Shown: piece after piece, positions 53,121 to 64,000 of the stretch | Layout: each line of letters begins with the position of its first letter | Numbering within the stretch: the first letter of the stretch is position 1 | Assembly (NCBI GenBank): GCA_040954595.2 | Contig: CM082589.2 | Location: 3,348,001-3,412,000, forward strand | DNA from: Balanoglossus misakiensis | Taxonomy: Eukaryota > Hemichordata | DNA length: 64,000 bases | Direction: 5' to 3' | The notes under the pieces: generated by a model | The model's database searches: none | Told to the model about the DNA's origin: nothing | The model's input: the letters and a program-made list of their open reading frames with translations, nothing else | Translations under genes and position numbers: made by a program

Positions 53121-56100
53121 CGCAAAAAAGCTTCTTACGCGAATCCGTTTGAAAACAGAAGAAAAACGCGTTTACTGGAATACCTTTTCTCCTCTGGTAT
53201 CCTGAATCACGGAGGATGCCCCAGTCAACTAGCCACTAGCGCCAGGAACGCTGACAGGAGACAAGACTTGTGTCTTCAACACGAGCTTGCGCACAAATGA
53301 TCCCTGTCTCAACAGCGCTGTGATTTCGTCTCCCCCTTCGTTCGGCGTGTAGCGCCAAGAAATACGGATCCGTTGACAGAATCGTTATGCTTCCAATGCC
53401 AGCCAATATTAACAGATAGATTTATACCTTACTCCCTACAGGCAATTGTCTCATTGGAACACACCATCCGAGTGTAGGTGAGGTCGACCCCCCACCCCCA
53501 AAAAAACAATGATACGCAGTCCAGATTTCCCCATCACTGCACGCAAAAAGTATCCAATCACGGAAGATCCGTACTAACGTTAAACTAACTGCGAGTGATT
53601 GAATGGCTCTGGGTAGCGCAAATTCACGGTGTAGGCGCACCACACAGTTTACCTAATCAAGCAGACGACACATCTGCAGCGCAGAGGCAAACCGGAATTG
53701 TCGCAGCACACTTCCTTTCAAGAGATAGCGTTTGTCGGCTACACTGATTCGTGCCCACTGATGACCTGCTCTGTAATCCAAATCTGAAAATATTAAGGGT
53801 GCTTAGCTGTAATGTCAGTCGATTATTCTGGCTGTTGTGATGAAAGTGTATCATTCAATTTCTTTAGTTTTACTCTCCAATACAGGTTTAATCTCCTATT
53901 CAATTTGACAGCATGGGGATATTTGATCAGATGATCATAATGTTGCAACTTGCATATACGTCTGGGCTTAGAGTACTCAATGGCAAATAAGAATAGCAAA
54001 CCTCATTACACGTATTCAATCTGTGCTAATAAGCAAAAAAGTTCAGTATTAATTTACCATATTGTTTTAGGCGATAGAACAAGAAACTGTATCTTATAGA
54101 CAGTATCAGATGTACTCGAAAATATTGTCAATTCCTAGGGCAAGCCTGTCTTTGAACCTCGCTGTTTGCGCCAGACCGGATATTCTAATATTGATACAGT
54201 AAACATGTCAATATGGACATTATGAGCTATATAATAACTACCGTGCCTATTAAAGAATATGGGCTTTTCAAACCTGATTTTTGTTAATCATCGCATGCAA
54301 ATGTCATTATACTGTCTGCTGTCTGTCATGCATTGCTAATGAGTTAATCCCCGAGTTTCAAATGGCAAGAACATTCATCAGGGCGATTCGTTGAGGACAT
54401 GATGGCACATTTCATGTGACATCACACAGTGGGGATAATTAGGCACTTAGTCGTTTAACGGTCTGTGGATACCCTCTTACGTGAATCGCATGAGCTATTA
54501 ACCCCACTTTTTAAGTCGCTAGAGAATAAGCTAAATTCGTTAAATAGTATTCTAAGGCACCCCTCGCCTGGGGGCATATTTTCATTGCTTTGAATCTGTC
54601 AATTCAAGTTGCTATAGCCAAGGTTGTCTTGGAGTTATTTTCATATTGCGAAAGACATTTTGCCAGAATATCTACAATTGAAAGTATTCCCAAAGGAATA
54701 CATTGCGCGTGCTCAATGTCTATACGTGATGCAAACATTATGGATTTTGGACGGAAAGGCAATTATAATTGTGAAATGCGATAATTTTGATGCTTTCAAA
54801 CAGACACACAGAGCTGTTTCATGTGATTCAATAAAATACACATAACAACAAACCCACGTTTCTATTGACAACGAAATGTATTCACAAATGATGACGAGTT
54901 GAATGTTCCTGTCGGTTATTGCTGTATGTACATACTAAATGATGACACCGTCTGTTCGATAGTAAAATTATATTCTTTGACGCACATGTGTGGTAATTCA
55001 TACGGAATCTCTTCCTTTCTCCCGCTCACTCTCAATCTCAACAGTTTTCCAGTTTTATTCTTTTTCCGCTCTTCGGTTCCGTAAAATTGAAAACCTGTCC
55101 TTTGGGAATACGGGGAATAGGGAGCACTCAACCACCTAGTTCATGTTCTGCGTTCGGATGAACTTTTGGGTCCCGCCTCTCGGTTTTCAAGCCCGGAAAT
55201 GAAGGCCTACAAATATCCTGTTTGCTCCAGTTAACTACCTCATTCATTGAGTCTCGCAGAATAAGGTTAAGCTACATGTCGGTGATTCAGATGGAGCACC
55301 GAGACGATATTTTGAATTAAGCGAGCCCTTTCTCAAGAGAACCAGCTCATCGCCTACGTGCGGGCAGCAAACACCTAAGCAATTTTCTGTACGCATCTTG
55401 TTAAGGCGAAATTCAATTCTTTCCAATTACGTTGTCGGTAAGTGATCGGAATGCGTTTCAGACGCTCGTCACAGGTTCGCAGTGCATACCGTATTCTGGT
55501 CTTGTTTTGCCCGGCAAATGAGCGCCGGGATAGCGCTAGAAGTCCAGCGTCTGCTTCGCATGCGCAGTTGAAGTAGGCTATTCAAAAGATACAGAGTGTA
55601 GATTGTTGGATGACAAGGATTTATTTTGATTTCAAAAGATATCTATTATATGTACTGACATCCAATGTTACATGTCGGCCATGTTGATCAATGTGTGTGC
55701 GCATGTCTGGGTCAAGTCGTGACCCGGAAGTTTTATCGATTTCTTGAAGTGATTTGCATATTAATATCGCCTGCGTTCTTCTTCTTTAGAAACGTGCCGT
55801 GATATATTATGCAATGCCATTGTTCTAAACCAGTCTAACGAGAATGTTTGCGAGGTCAGGGGTGGAATACTCGTAACTTTTCAGAGCCCCAAAACGGTAA
55901 GGACCTGACACGACGGTGCAGAATGCTGTAAAGCAGGAGCTTCTGATACAAAAACACGTTCAATACTTCCACTCAGAAGCTTCATGGATCTATCGACTCC
56001 AGAAACCCATTTCAGCAGGACCCTTTGCCGGGATTTCCCGCGGCAAGCCATTAGTAGAATCCAATGTTCTTCCTCGGGTCATTATTATTTAGATAGGACG

Positions 56101-59100
56101 CAGCCTTCTTAACGATGGATCTGACAGAGGCGCAGTACAAAGGAGAACAGCCGAGGGTGAGCTTTTCATAGAGCTGCTCATTAGAGTCGGGGAGACTTTC
56201 GTCGTGTTGCTTAGAGGGGGTTCAACCAGAGTCAATTGAGTTATTTACCGCCAAGACGACCATTGCGCATAAAAAGTTAATTAATTCTAATAGAGCCCAA
56301 CGAATATGAAGGCGCACGCATTTCATAAAAGAAAACATGGGAAGAGAAAAGAGAACGAACGGATAATATTTGTCCGTCTATAGTTCGAGCCAGAACGTCT
56401 GTTAAAATTGTTACAGAGGCTTGTTTCCACCGACAAAGTCTTTTGCCTGAGCTAGCGAAAGACCGGATCTCCGCTGGAAATCACTGAATTACTTTGTTGG
56501 AGATAATTGCTCCGTTTTATGCGTGTAAAAAAACACGGAAGGCGTCCAACAGATTGTTTCAGATGAGGTCCTATCTGGTAAATGCCAGCTAAGATCAAGG
56601 GGACATCTCCGCACGCGCGTCGTGGATGAATGGGCCCGCAAGTGCCGGGTGGTAACGCGGGATGCGAAAATCGATTTCACGCTTCTCGTCTGTGATCTTA
56701 AAAGCTCGCAGAAGCCTCCCCACTTGAGTCCCTGCATCAGATGAACACCATCTTGAAGTGGAGGGTATCTATGGCAACGGGGTGTGTAATACTTTGATAT
56801 CGCCGTGTTCTACCTTCCACTCGAAGTCCCGCGCTCTACCTGATATTGGAGATTCTGGGATAATACGTTGCCTCGTCTGCCAGATACCATCTGGGCATAT
56901 TTTGTAGATCCTTATCGCGTCCATCATCATCATCTTCATGTTCATCGATATGACCTTTACTAGACGGAGCAAAACTCTGTAATTATAAGTTGCGAGGCCA
57001 TCTGGTATTGGGCCTGCCCGCCAAGCCTAATGTCACCGACCTCATATACTGCAATAAGATGCCCTTGTGCTCAGAACGACCTTTGGTGAAAAAAGACTCT
57101 TTTACTATCCAACTTATTCCCTGTCAATTACACGTTTATTTATATACAGCGCAGAAAACAGTCCCACGTGCTTCATTCACATTAACTGAGCGATCGAACA
57201 TCTTACCGCGGTTGCGATGTCATAATATACGGATTGATCATAAGTCTTTGAGCTTGCCGGAAACACATAAACGCGATGAGTGCGTATAAGGCGTCTGCGC
57301 ATCCTCTGTTTGTTCGTTTTGATGACGCTATGTTCTCCAGTGACGCGGTTGTGTCTCCGAAATTATCCGCCATCAAGTATAGTATCAACGTCATTCACGG
57401 AGATCACATTTAAATAACTGCCAGTGGATGTAGCATAATATTTCTTTACAGAATACTTGTGAATATTACTTTGTTCGCGAGTCGGGTAAAGTGATTTATT
57501 GGGAATATTTTATAAATTCATGGCATCATGCAGGTACAGGGCTGATTGATCAAAGTTAAATAAGCGTGGAGAACTTACATACATGTGCACTCTTTCTAAT
57601 TTGTTTTTCGTCAAGGTTCATTACCTTTAACTTTGACAGTGACTGTTGAGAAGCGCGCAACGGATGTGCATGGCAACAGTGGTGATGCGGATCAAAGTAG
57701 GGCAGGTAAGATTTTTGCACGTGCAGTGGTGCGCGTCACATGATTGCAAGCTAAGCATGCGCGTCGAATCCATCAGGATTTCGTCTGGAGCCGAAGTCGA
57801 CGTTAATGATGGCATGTGTCGCTCACAATAATTTCTCGGAGGCAAAAGTCAAACTCGACATAATTTTGCATCGCCATGAATAACAAACAAGTCAAGCATG
57901 AGATCTACTTTGTGGGAAAAGTCACAGCGAATTACGAAATCTGTTCACTTCCTAACCACCATCAATTGCCTGTTCTCTACTCTAGTAAGATCAAAAGGAT
58001 GTCTTCAGCTCTCATTTCGAAAACAAACTGTCGGATTTAATAGGCAGTCCTCAAACCCGCATCACATAGACAAAATGCAAGAGAGTCGTCGTCGAGTTCA
58101 ACTAATGTAGATTAAAAAAAGATTCACGGACAGTCCTACAAAATCAATTATCAGTCTGTGTGCGCATCCTCGAGTGACGTGCGTGCAGTGAATGGGATCT
58201 GTCACGCGCACGTATACGCGTAATTTCACCTCGGTCGCCACGCACACTTTTTCGGATCGATCGTGGCGAATCCGTCGGGCTGCAAGTAATATCACCAATC
58301 GTTCGTTACCTCATTATCACCTAGCCAGCGCGGAGGACTTGTTCCTGATATTGATCGTGTCTGATGAAGGGAGTCAAATCACCGTTGCCTAATTTGGCAG
58401 ATACCTCGAGACTTTCATCAAACGAGGCTGTCAGCAACGCCACCAAATTGACAATTTGAAGAATTTATCGCGAATGCTTCGCTGCTTCTGTGAATACGTC
58501 ATTAACCAGCCATCGTCAGTGGAAATGTTTTGAGCTTGTGTGTAATCCGGAGAAGCAGTTATCAATATTTGTTAAGGCATGACATAAACTCAGTTTTGTA
58601 ATATCAAACGCCTCTGATATCCACATCACTTAGCTAAGAACGTGTAAAAACACCAATAACTCGAGGGTGAAGTGGACAAGTAACACAAGTATAAAAGGGG
58701 GTTAACGACAGCTGAAGGATTTATCGCTAATTCCATAATTTGAAATGTTTTACCGCCATCTATCACGTGAGTGGGAATGACAAGTACGCGCCAATTTGAC
58801 GGTGTTAATTTTCGAGAACAACCGTGTCTTCACAACAACTTATCACCTATAGGTGTGAAGTCCAGTAAATGTGCGAAGCCCCGCATTAGCCGACTGTCAG
58901 CTCAGAAAATTGCCACGGAACGAGAAATTGCCCCCCGGGGAATGTTTTCCCCATCATTCAGAGCTGGTTCTTTGGAAAACAGACATTCTATTAGCGCACA
59001 GAGAAAGAGGGGAATCGAAATTAAACGCTGGGTTAATTACTGCTAATATGCTCTGAAAAAAATCGACTTGTGTACGCGTCACTGTCTTTCACTCTCTCAT

Positions 59101-61416
59101 TTCATGGACGGTAGTGACGTCATGGCCGACCAGGGTTCGCGAATCTAGAGCAACGCGCCGCTGTGCCGATTTTTATGAGAGAATTTTCCACTCGATATAA
59201 AGTTCGGAATCTGGAAACGTCGAGTTGGAGATCAAAGATGTGGATAAGGTGATCGTAAAAAGAGAGAGTGCTCGACAGAGTAAATTAATATGGCCGCGGT
59301 GTGACGGATATTATCGTACATGTTTAGATAAGAAGTGACGATACATGAAGCCGTCTGTTGGTGGCGTATCTGCGAATATCGTGAGAGAGTCTATATGGCA
59401 GAGTCTATATTGGCGAAACAGTAATTAAATTCTTGCATCTGTAGCCCATTTTTACAGAATACCATAGGCACAAATAATGAACTTTTTGGTCGTACCTTAC
59501 TAGCTAAATAAATTAAACATCACATGATTATCTTTATAGAATAGGGCTAAACACACGCGTACGTGTGCGCGCATGTAAGGTGCGCGCTTGGATGAAATCT
59601 CACCCTTGTAACTGTACGGACAAAGTACAAAACAAATCCTGACAATCTTTACGTGTAAGATGGTGATTCCAATTCCACAACGTTAAAAATCTTGCTGGCC
59701 GATTTCCTTTCCACTGTATTATCCAATTTGCGTTTTATTGGGTCGTAAAATGGCACCCGGTTTCGAAAGGCGCAATTTAATGGCGCAAAGCTTATGGCGG
59801 GAATAATGCGACGGTGTCTTTTAGCATGTGTACTTTTTTCAGGGTTGGTCGGCACTATACGATTTCCTTTGACAAATTGTGACTGGATGTCGTAACCGCA
59901 GCTGCGAAGAGAAAGTCATAAAGGGAAGATTATGATTTAGCGCCGCGGGGAGTTGAGGAAAAGTGTCCCTGCGTTGGAAAGTAATGGCGAACTCGTTTCG
60001 CAATCGTCACAGTAAATACCCCGTAGCACTTTATTGCATTATCGAAATTGGCCATTTCCCGGGCTTCCGCAGGAGTCGTTCTGGCTCAGTCCTCCATCAG
60101 ACTTTTTTATACCTTCGCAGTTTGGCGGGAAACACTGAACTGTTTGCTGCTGATGACACTCTGCTAAGGGATATCTCAGTAAAACGCGCCGTGGGTCCAG
60201 AAAAGGAGACCCATTTTCACAGATCAGCAGTTCTGCTCGACACATTGCAGTGTCCAGTCATTTTATGTCCTATCAACTCCAAGAAGGGAACCATGCCAGG
60301 CCGGTCACTTGTGCAATATTTCACGCAGTATCCCACCCGCAATAATTTTTGCCAACTCCCTTAAAACGAGTAGTTCCAGTTTCACCTACAGTAAAAGGAA
60401 CGGATTATAAACGACAGCTCAGCACGTCGACATACCTACATTTGGTGACCCTCACCTTATCAAACCATGGACTCCCGCTGCTTTCTAGTTTAATTTCCAC
60501 CCGTTATTAAAATTTAAACGGATGTAGCGTTGACATTTTCGGACACGGCGCGCAGCCATTCAACAAAGTCTAATTACTAACGACTGCGGGATTTACAAAG
60601 TTAGATTTAAGGTCAACGTGTCCGTACATAAGTGAGTTTATTTCGTCTGTTCACCGACGTCCTATCAAGCTAGCGATAATTAAAAAACAGAACGAACTGA
60701 AAATTTTATTTGAAGAGGATACTATGCACTTTCAGTTAAAATCAGCGGAATACGGACACGCGTACATGTATATTGGAGACCCGAGCGTCGTGAATACAGA
60801 TTGGTTCGTTATTTGCTCTCTCAATATTGTGTCCTTAGTACGTGACGTTTATTGAAGGTCCGCGATGAGGATTTCTTTATTGAACAAGGCACGAAGTACC
60901 ACTGTAACGGCCGCCTTTTGAAGTGCGCGCTTTGGAAACATAAAAACTATAGTCCCTATACAATATGGAACGTGATGAGGTTTGAAATTTGATGAATTGA
61001 ATGTCATAGGACAACGTTCGTGTAATCTAACAGTAGGTTATGAACTGTCGTTGGTGCGTAGTCTTTTACGGGAACGTCAAAGGTGCCCAAACACCTGTCA
61101 ACTCGGGCTAGGCCTAATTTTCGACGACTCAAGCTTGTTTTTCCCAACCCAGCACTGTAACAAAGTGACTCGATTATGCCTGCGTCAAGGTTTGTCGCTA
61201 TCTGCCTGCTTGATGATGTTTTCGTCTTGGAACGAGGTTGAGGCGAATGTGTTCGGAACGCAATCGAATCGTATTACGTTCTAAATGCCCGATTTTCCAA
61301 GTAATCACTAATCCCCCTTTCTTTGCGGTTAAAAAGTTAAAATTGAATACATTGTATACGTTCACTGAAATTCCAGCATGTATCTTGGTTGTTGTTACGG
61401 ACGTGGAAGTAATAAC
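53121..61416. other. Intergenic region upstream of the GPCR and of the last gene
   Basis: No supported gene in 8.3 kb. The longest open frame (59963-60364, 133 codons) shows no domain, signal or splice pattern. An ATG with a following donor at 56115-56156 (MDLTEAQYKGEQPR|GTGAGC, phase 0) is a weak candidate first exon only. The 5' UTR and promoter of the GPCR should lie just after 53120, and those of the last gene just before 61417. Confidence 0.5.
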
Positions 61417-63615
61417 ATGTCAAATAGCGACACCAACGACGACTCGGAGGTTTTGTATTCAAAACTAAGCGACTTTGCAAAGGAATACGAGGTATGGCTT
61501 GTTGTCTTGTATCAGCAGAAGGCTAGGCAACATTACCCTTAGCAACATATAGTTGTGGTTTAGCCTGTGCATAAATAACATAAAATAAAACAGCAGATTT
61601 ATTACAGATGAATACGACATCATGAATTTATATCACAAAACAATTCTAGCTTTCAAAACTTCTTCGCATTTCCTTTTAGATCGGAAGCGCAGTCTATGAT
61701 ACCGAAGTTTATTACAAGGAAATCAGAGGACTTTTCAATTTCTGGCGAAAACGAGACTTTCTCTTGTCGTCGCCCTACGTAATATCCGTGTCCTACGTAA
61801 GTATACCCAATTTCTCACTTTTCGTCAACATTACTCTTTGTTTCTATAAGTTTGGGACTACAGAATTGCCTGATATTAGTTTATTGATTATTTTTAGGTC
61901 GTCAAATACTTATGAATACTATTGGTGTGATATTGCTTCGAAAATTGTTCTCTATATCATGTATATTGTAATTAAATTGGCGTTCATGTCGCGGATTCCA
62001 AGTCACTTAGTCGTCAAAGCGCCCTCTAGTCGTGAGATGGGTCCAGTCAGTGACGTCGCAAGACACGTCACATCCGGTAGTTCTCTCTCTCTCCTCTGCC
62101 ATCGGTAGCTGTGGACGTGTTCTCACACCGTCCGCGACGAAACACTCATTTGAGTGTCTACAAACCTTTCTAGCCAGGATATGCAGCCATTGAATGGTCA
62201 AGTTTATCCTCACGGTCCTCCTCGATACTAGTTTATTGGTTATGGGCGTGCCATTTGCCGAGTTTTCGAGTTTATCGGCCGTGACAAGCTGAAGGGCTAT
62301 AGGGCTTCACTCCTTCGCCATGCTGGCTACCGCCGTACCGGCTACTACACGTACACGTGTTGAACATTTTGCTGCTTGATGTGACTGGTTTAAACCTGCG
62401 CCGCCGAAGTTTCGGGACAATTTCAGAAGTCCGTGGCAATTGTTGTGGTGGTGGGGTTGGCATTGCATTGGTCGGGAAGAAAAAAACAACAGGGGAATTT
62501 TTGGTACGCGATATGTTTGGGTCAGTTTGGGCGACGAACGGGGCGGGGTTCGAGTAAACTAGAATCGATCATTGTCTTCGCAGACTTACTCTGGACACGG
62601 TACTTCTTGCCGAATTACCTGAGTCTATTTTGAATAGTCTCGTATAGGTAATTAGTAATCTGTGAGCACTGATCGATTTAATATCAGTTTAGTATTAATT
62701 GTAAACACAAACGACGTAGGCAAATCTTTGACGGGTAAACATTCGAAAGCTCTGTCGACTACATTATTTACCCCCAAATTTCCTCTGCCATTGGCCAAAA
62801 ATGGCTGGATGCACAGATACGCGCATATATATATACGTCACCGTTGGCAAAATACCCGTGAAATTTTTTTTTTTCTGGGGGGGGGGGGGCATATCATGAT
62901 AGAAAGTAGGAATAGTAGTCGATCATCGTCTTCGCAGACTTACTCTGGACACGGTACTTCTTGCCGAATTACCTGAGTCTATTTTGAATAGTCTCGTATA
63001 GGTAATTAGTAATCTGTGAGCACTGATCGATTTAATATCAGTTTAGTATTAATTGTAAACACAAACAACATGAATCCTTATGTCTCTTGTTGGTTTTGAC
63101 AGGACAAAAATGAAGACTTTAGAAGTTGCACAATCAATATGTTCTACTATGATCTAAAAATATCATCTAAATCAAACCAGGAGTTGTTCAAGTTTTCACT
63201 TATACCATGCAGCAATAACAAAGTATTTCATGTGAGTAATATACATGTACACATGCATTCTAACCTAATTATTTAGACAGCAGGGACAAGTCTTGTTTAT
63301 AATGAAATATAGACAGCATAGTCAAAGGCTGATAATATGTATCTAGGCGTTACTCATTGGCTAGCTTATTTAAATGGGTAGCTCGAAGTTTGGTAGTGAA
63401 ATCACGAAAATAATGGAAAAATGGCAGCCATTAGTGTATAACAACGGCCATTTTGTTTTCATTCCCTGTAGAAGAAATTAAAGTTCAAAGTCACTACCAA
63501 AGGTGCCAGTGACTACAGAAGGTTGGTGGACGTTATCAGGGTCATGGCAGAATACGCCAGAACGGCCAGAGAAACGACATCGAGAGCCGTTGAGATGGGC
63601 ATCAGTGAGACATGA
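61417..63615 (+). CDS. Small four-exon gene, protein of unknown function
   Basis: Exons 61417-61491, 61680-61796, 63103-63231 and 63472-63615 all have consensus GT-AG borders and phase 0 junctions, giving 154 residues. The protein starts MSNSDTNDDSEVLYSKL and contains VYYKEIRGLFNFWRKRDFLL, two strand-like hydrophobic runs (YVISVSY and CTINMFYYDLKI), FKFSLIPCSNN, and a basic helix-like end (YRRLVDVIRVMAEYARTAR). There is no signal peptide or membrane segment, so it is probably intracellular. I do not recognise the family. The start ATG (ATAACATGT) is plausible, but upstream exons in phase 0 cannot be excluded. All-phase-0 introns and sensible residue composition support a real gene. Confidence 0.65.
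62565..62712. repeat. Direct repeat, copy 1 (148 bp)
   Basis: Begins TCGATCATTGTCTTCGCAGA and ends AATTGTAAACACAAAC. It is identical to 62919-63066 apart from one T/C difference, at a constant offset of 354 bp. No terminal inverted repeats or flanking target-site duplication were seen. Confidence 0.95.
62919..63066. repeat. Direct repeat, copy 2 (148 bp)
   Basis: Second copy of the repeat that starts at 62565. It lies immediately upstream of the splice acceptor for the exon at 63103, so its duplication brought a second set of branch-point-region sequence into the intron. Confidence 0.95.
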
Positions 63616-64000
63616 CGAGAGTTCCCTTCCCTTCATTGCAAAATTTGAGCTATTCAAGAGGGATACTAACACTAGTGTTCATTCATGGACATTGTATGTT
63701 TCTGTTGTGGCAGACACTTCAACGTAAGTGCGCCACTCACGGTCAGATAGTAGCTTCCTCTTGTCTTGATTTCTGGTAACAATAAGTACAGTTCTTTCAT
63801 TGTTTTCCGACTTATTCAGTGATTTTTTTATTAGATTGTTGAGTTTAGATATTTGTTTTTTGGACAAGAAACTGTACACACAAGACACTTCAGTATATAA
63901 TGAATATGAGGCATTGTATTTTCATTTTTGTACTTTGTAAACATGATGTATAGAATTGATGTTCAGAATGAGTGGAAACAAGAACCAATTTACAAAAAAG
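63616..64000. other. 3' flank of the small gene to the window end
   Basis: Probably 3' UTR. A donor-like CAACGTAAGTG at 63722-63732 could indicate a spliced 3' UTR. No AATAAA is visible before the window ends. Confidence 0.4.

Larger units (their letters stand above)
61797..63102. other. Intron 2 of the small gene
   Basis: This 1.3 kb intron contains the 148-bp direct repeat (62565-62712 and 62919-63066) and a T-rich plus G13 run (62877-62889). Copy 2 of the repeat ends about 36 bases before the acceptor of exon 3. No coding sequence is supported inside it. Confidence 0.6.

Noticed and set aside
56115-56156. Possible first exon (14 codons, phase 0 donor) of a plus-strand gene
   Set aside because: ATG context and donor are acceptable, but no downstream exon can be tied to it. 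It could be an alternative start for the gene at 61417, which is too weak to annotate.
59963-60364. 133-codon open frame, longest in the 53-61 kb gap
   Set aside because: No domain, signal or splice context. Its length is within chance expectation for such a region.

Overview
This is eukaryotic nuclear DNA from an animal. The genes are split by GT-AG introns of roughly 100 bp to 11 kb, start codons sit in Kozak-like contexts, AATAAA signals follow the stops, and a long (TC)n microsatellite and several poly-G or poly-C runs are present. The gene content is two GT12 beta-1,4-GalNAc-transferase-like genes, an EgtD-type methyltransferase pair and a peptide-type class A GPCR. Together with the many short introns this suggests a marine invertebrate, perhaps a hemichordate or cephalochordate. 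That placement is inference only. I saw no CRISPR array, no operons and no autonomous transposon coding region, and I identified no tRNA or rRNA.

Layout. 1-2069 is upstream sequence with a triple AGGTCA direct repeat. 2070-20227 (+) is one 28-exon gene whose exons join in frame at every junction to give a secretory protein of about 1822 residues. By eye this protein is built from three diverged copies of one module: a methyltransferase-like Rossmann part followed by a short kinase-loop-like part. Modules 1 and 2 are separated by a very acidic linker, and a six-cysteine C-terminal box ends the protein. I do not recognise it as a described family, and it is the best candidate here for an undescribed system. 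20228-28101 is mostly non-coding, with small repeats and a possible distant first exon.

28102-30307 and 31367-33694 (+) are tandem copies of an EgtD-like (histidine N-alpha-methyltransferase family) gene with matching exon structure. 34413-36041 and 37473-39059 (-) are two intronless, diverged GT12-type glycosyltransferases. The first lies tail to tail with the second EgtD-like gene. 40675-53120 (-) is a four-exon neuropeptide-type GPCR with a 10.8 kb first intron. 53121-61416 has no convincing gene. 61417-63615 (+) is a small four-exon gene of unknown function, with a near-perfect 148 bp direct repeat in its last long intron.

The genes do not form an obvious pathway. The tandem EgtD-like and GT12-like pairs point to local duplication. 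Exon boundaries were assigned by hand from splice consensus and reading-frame continuity, without transcript evidence.
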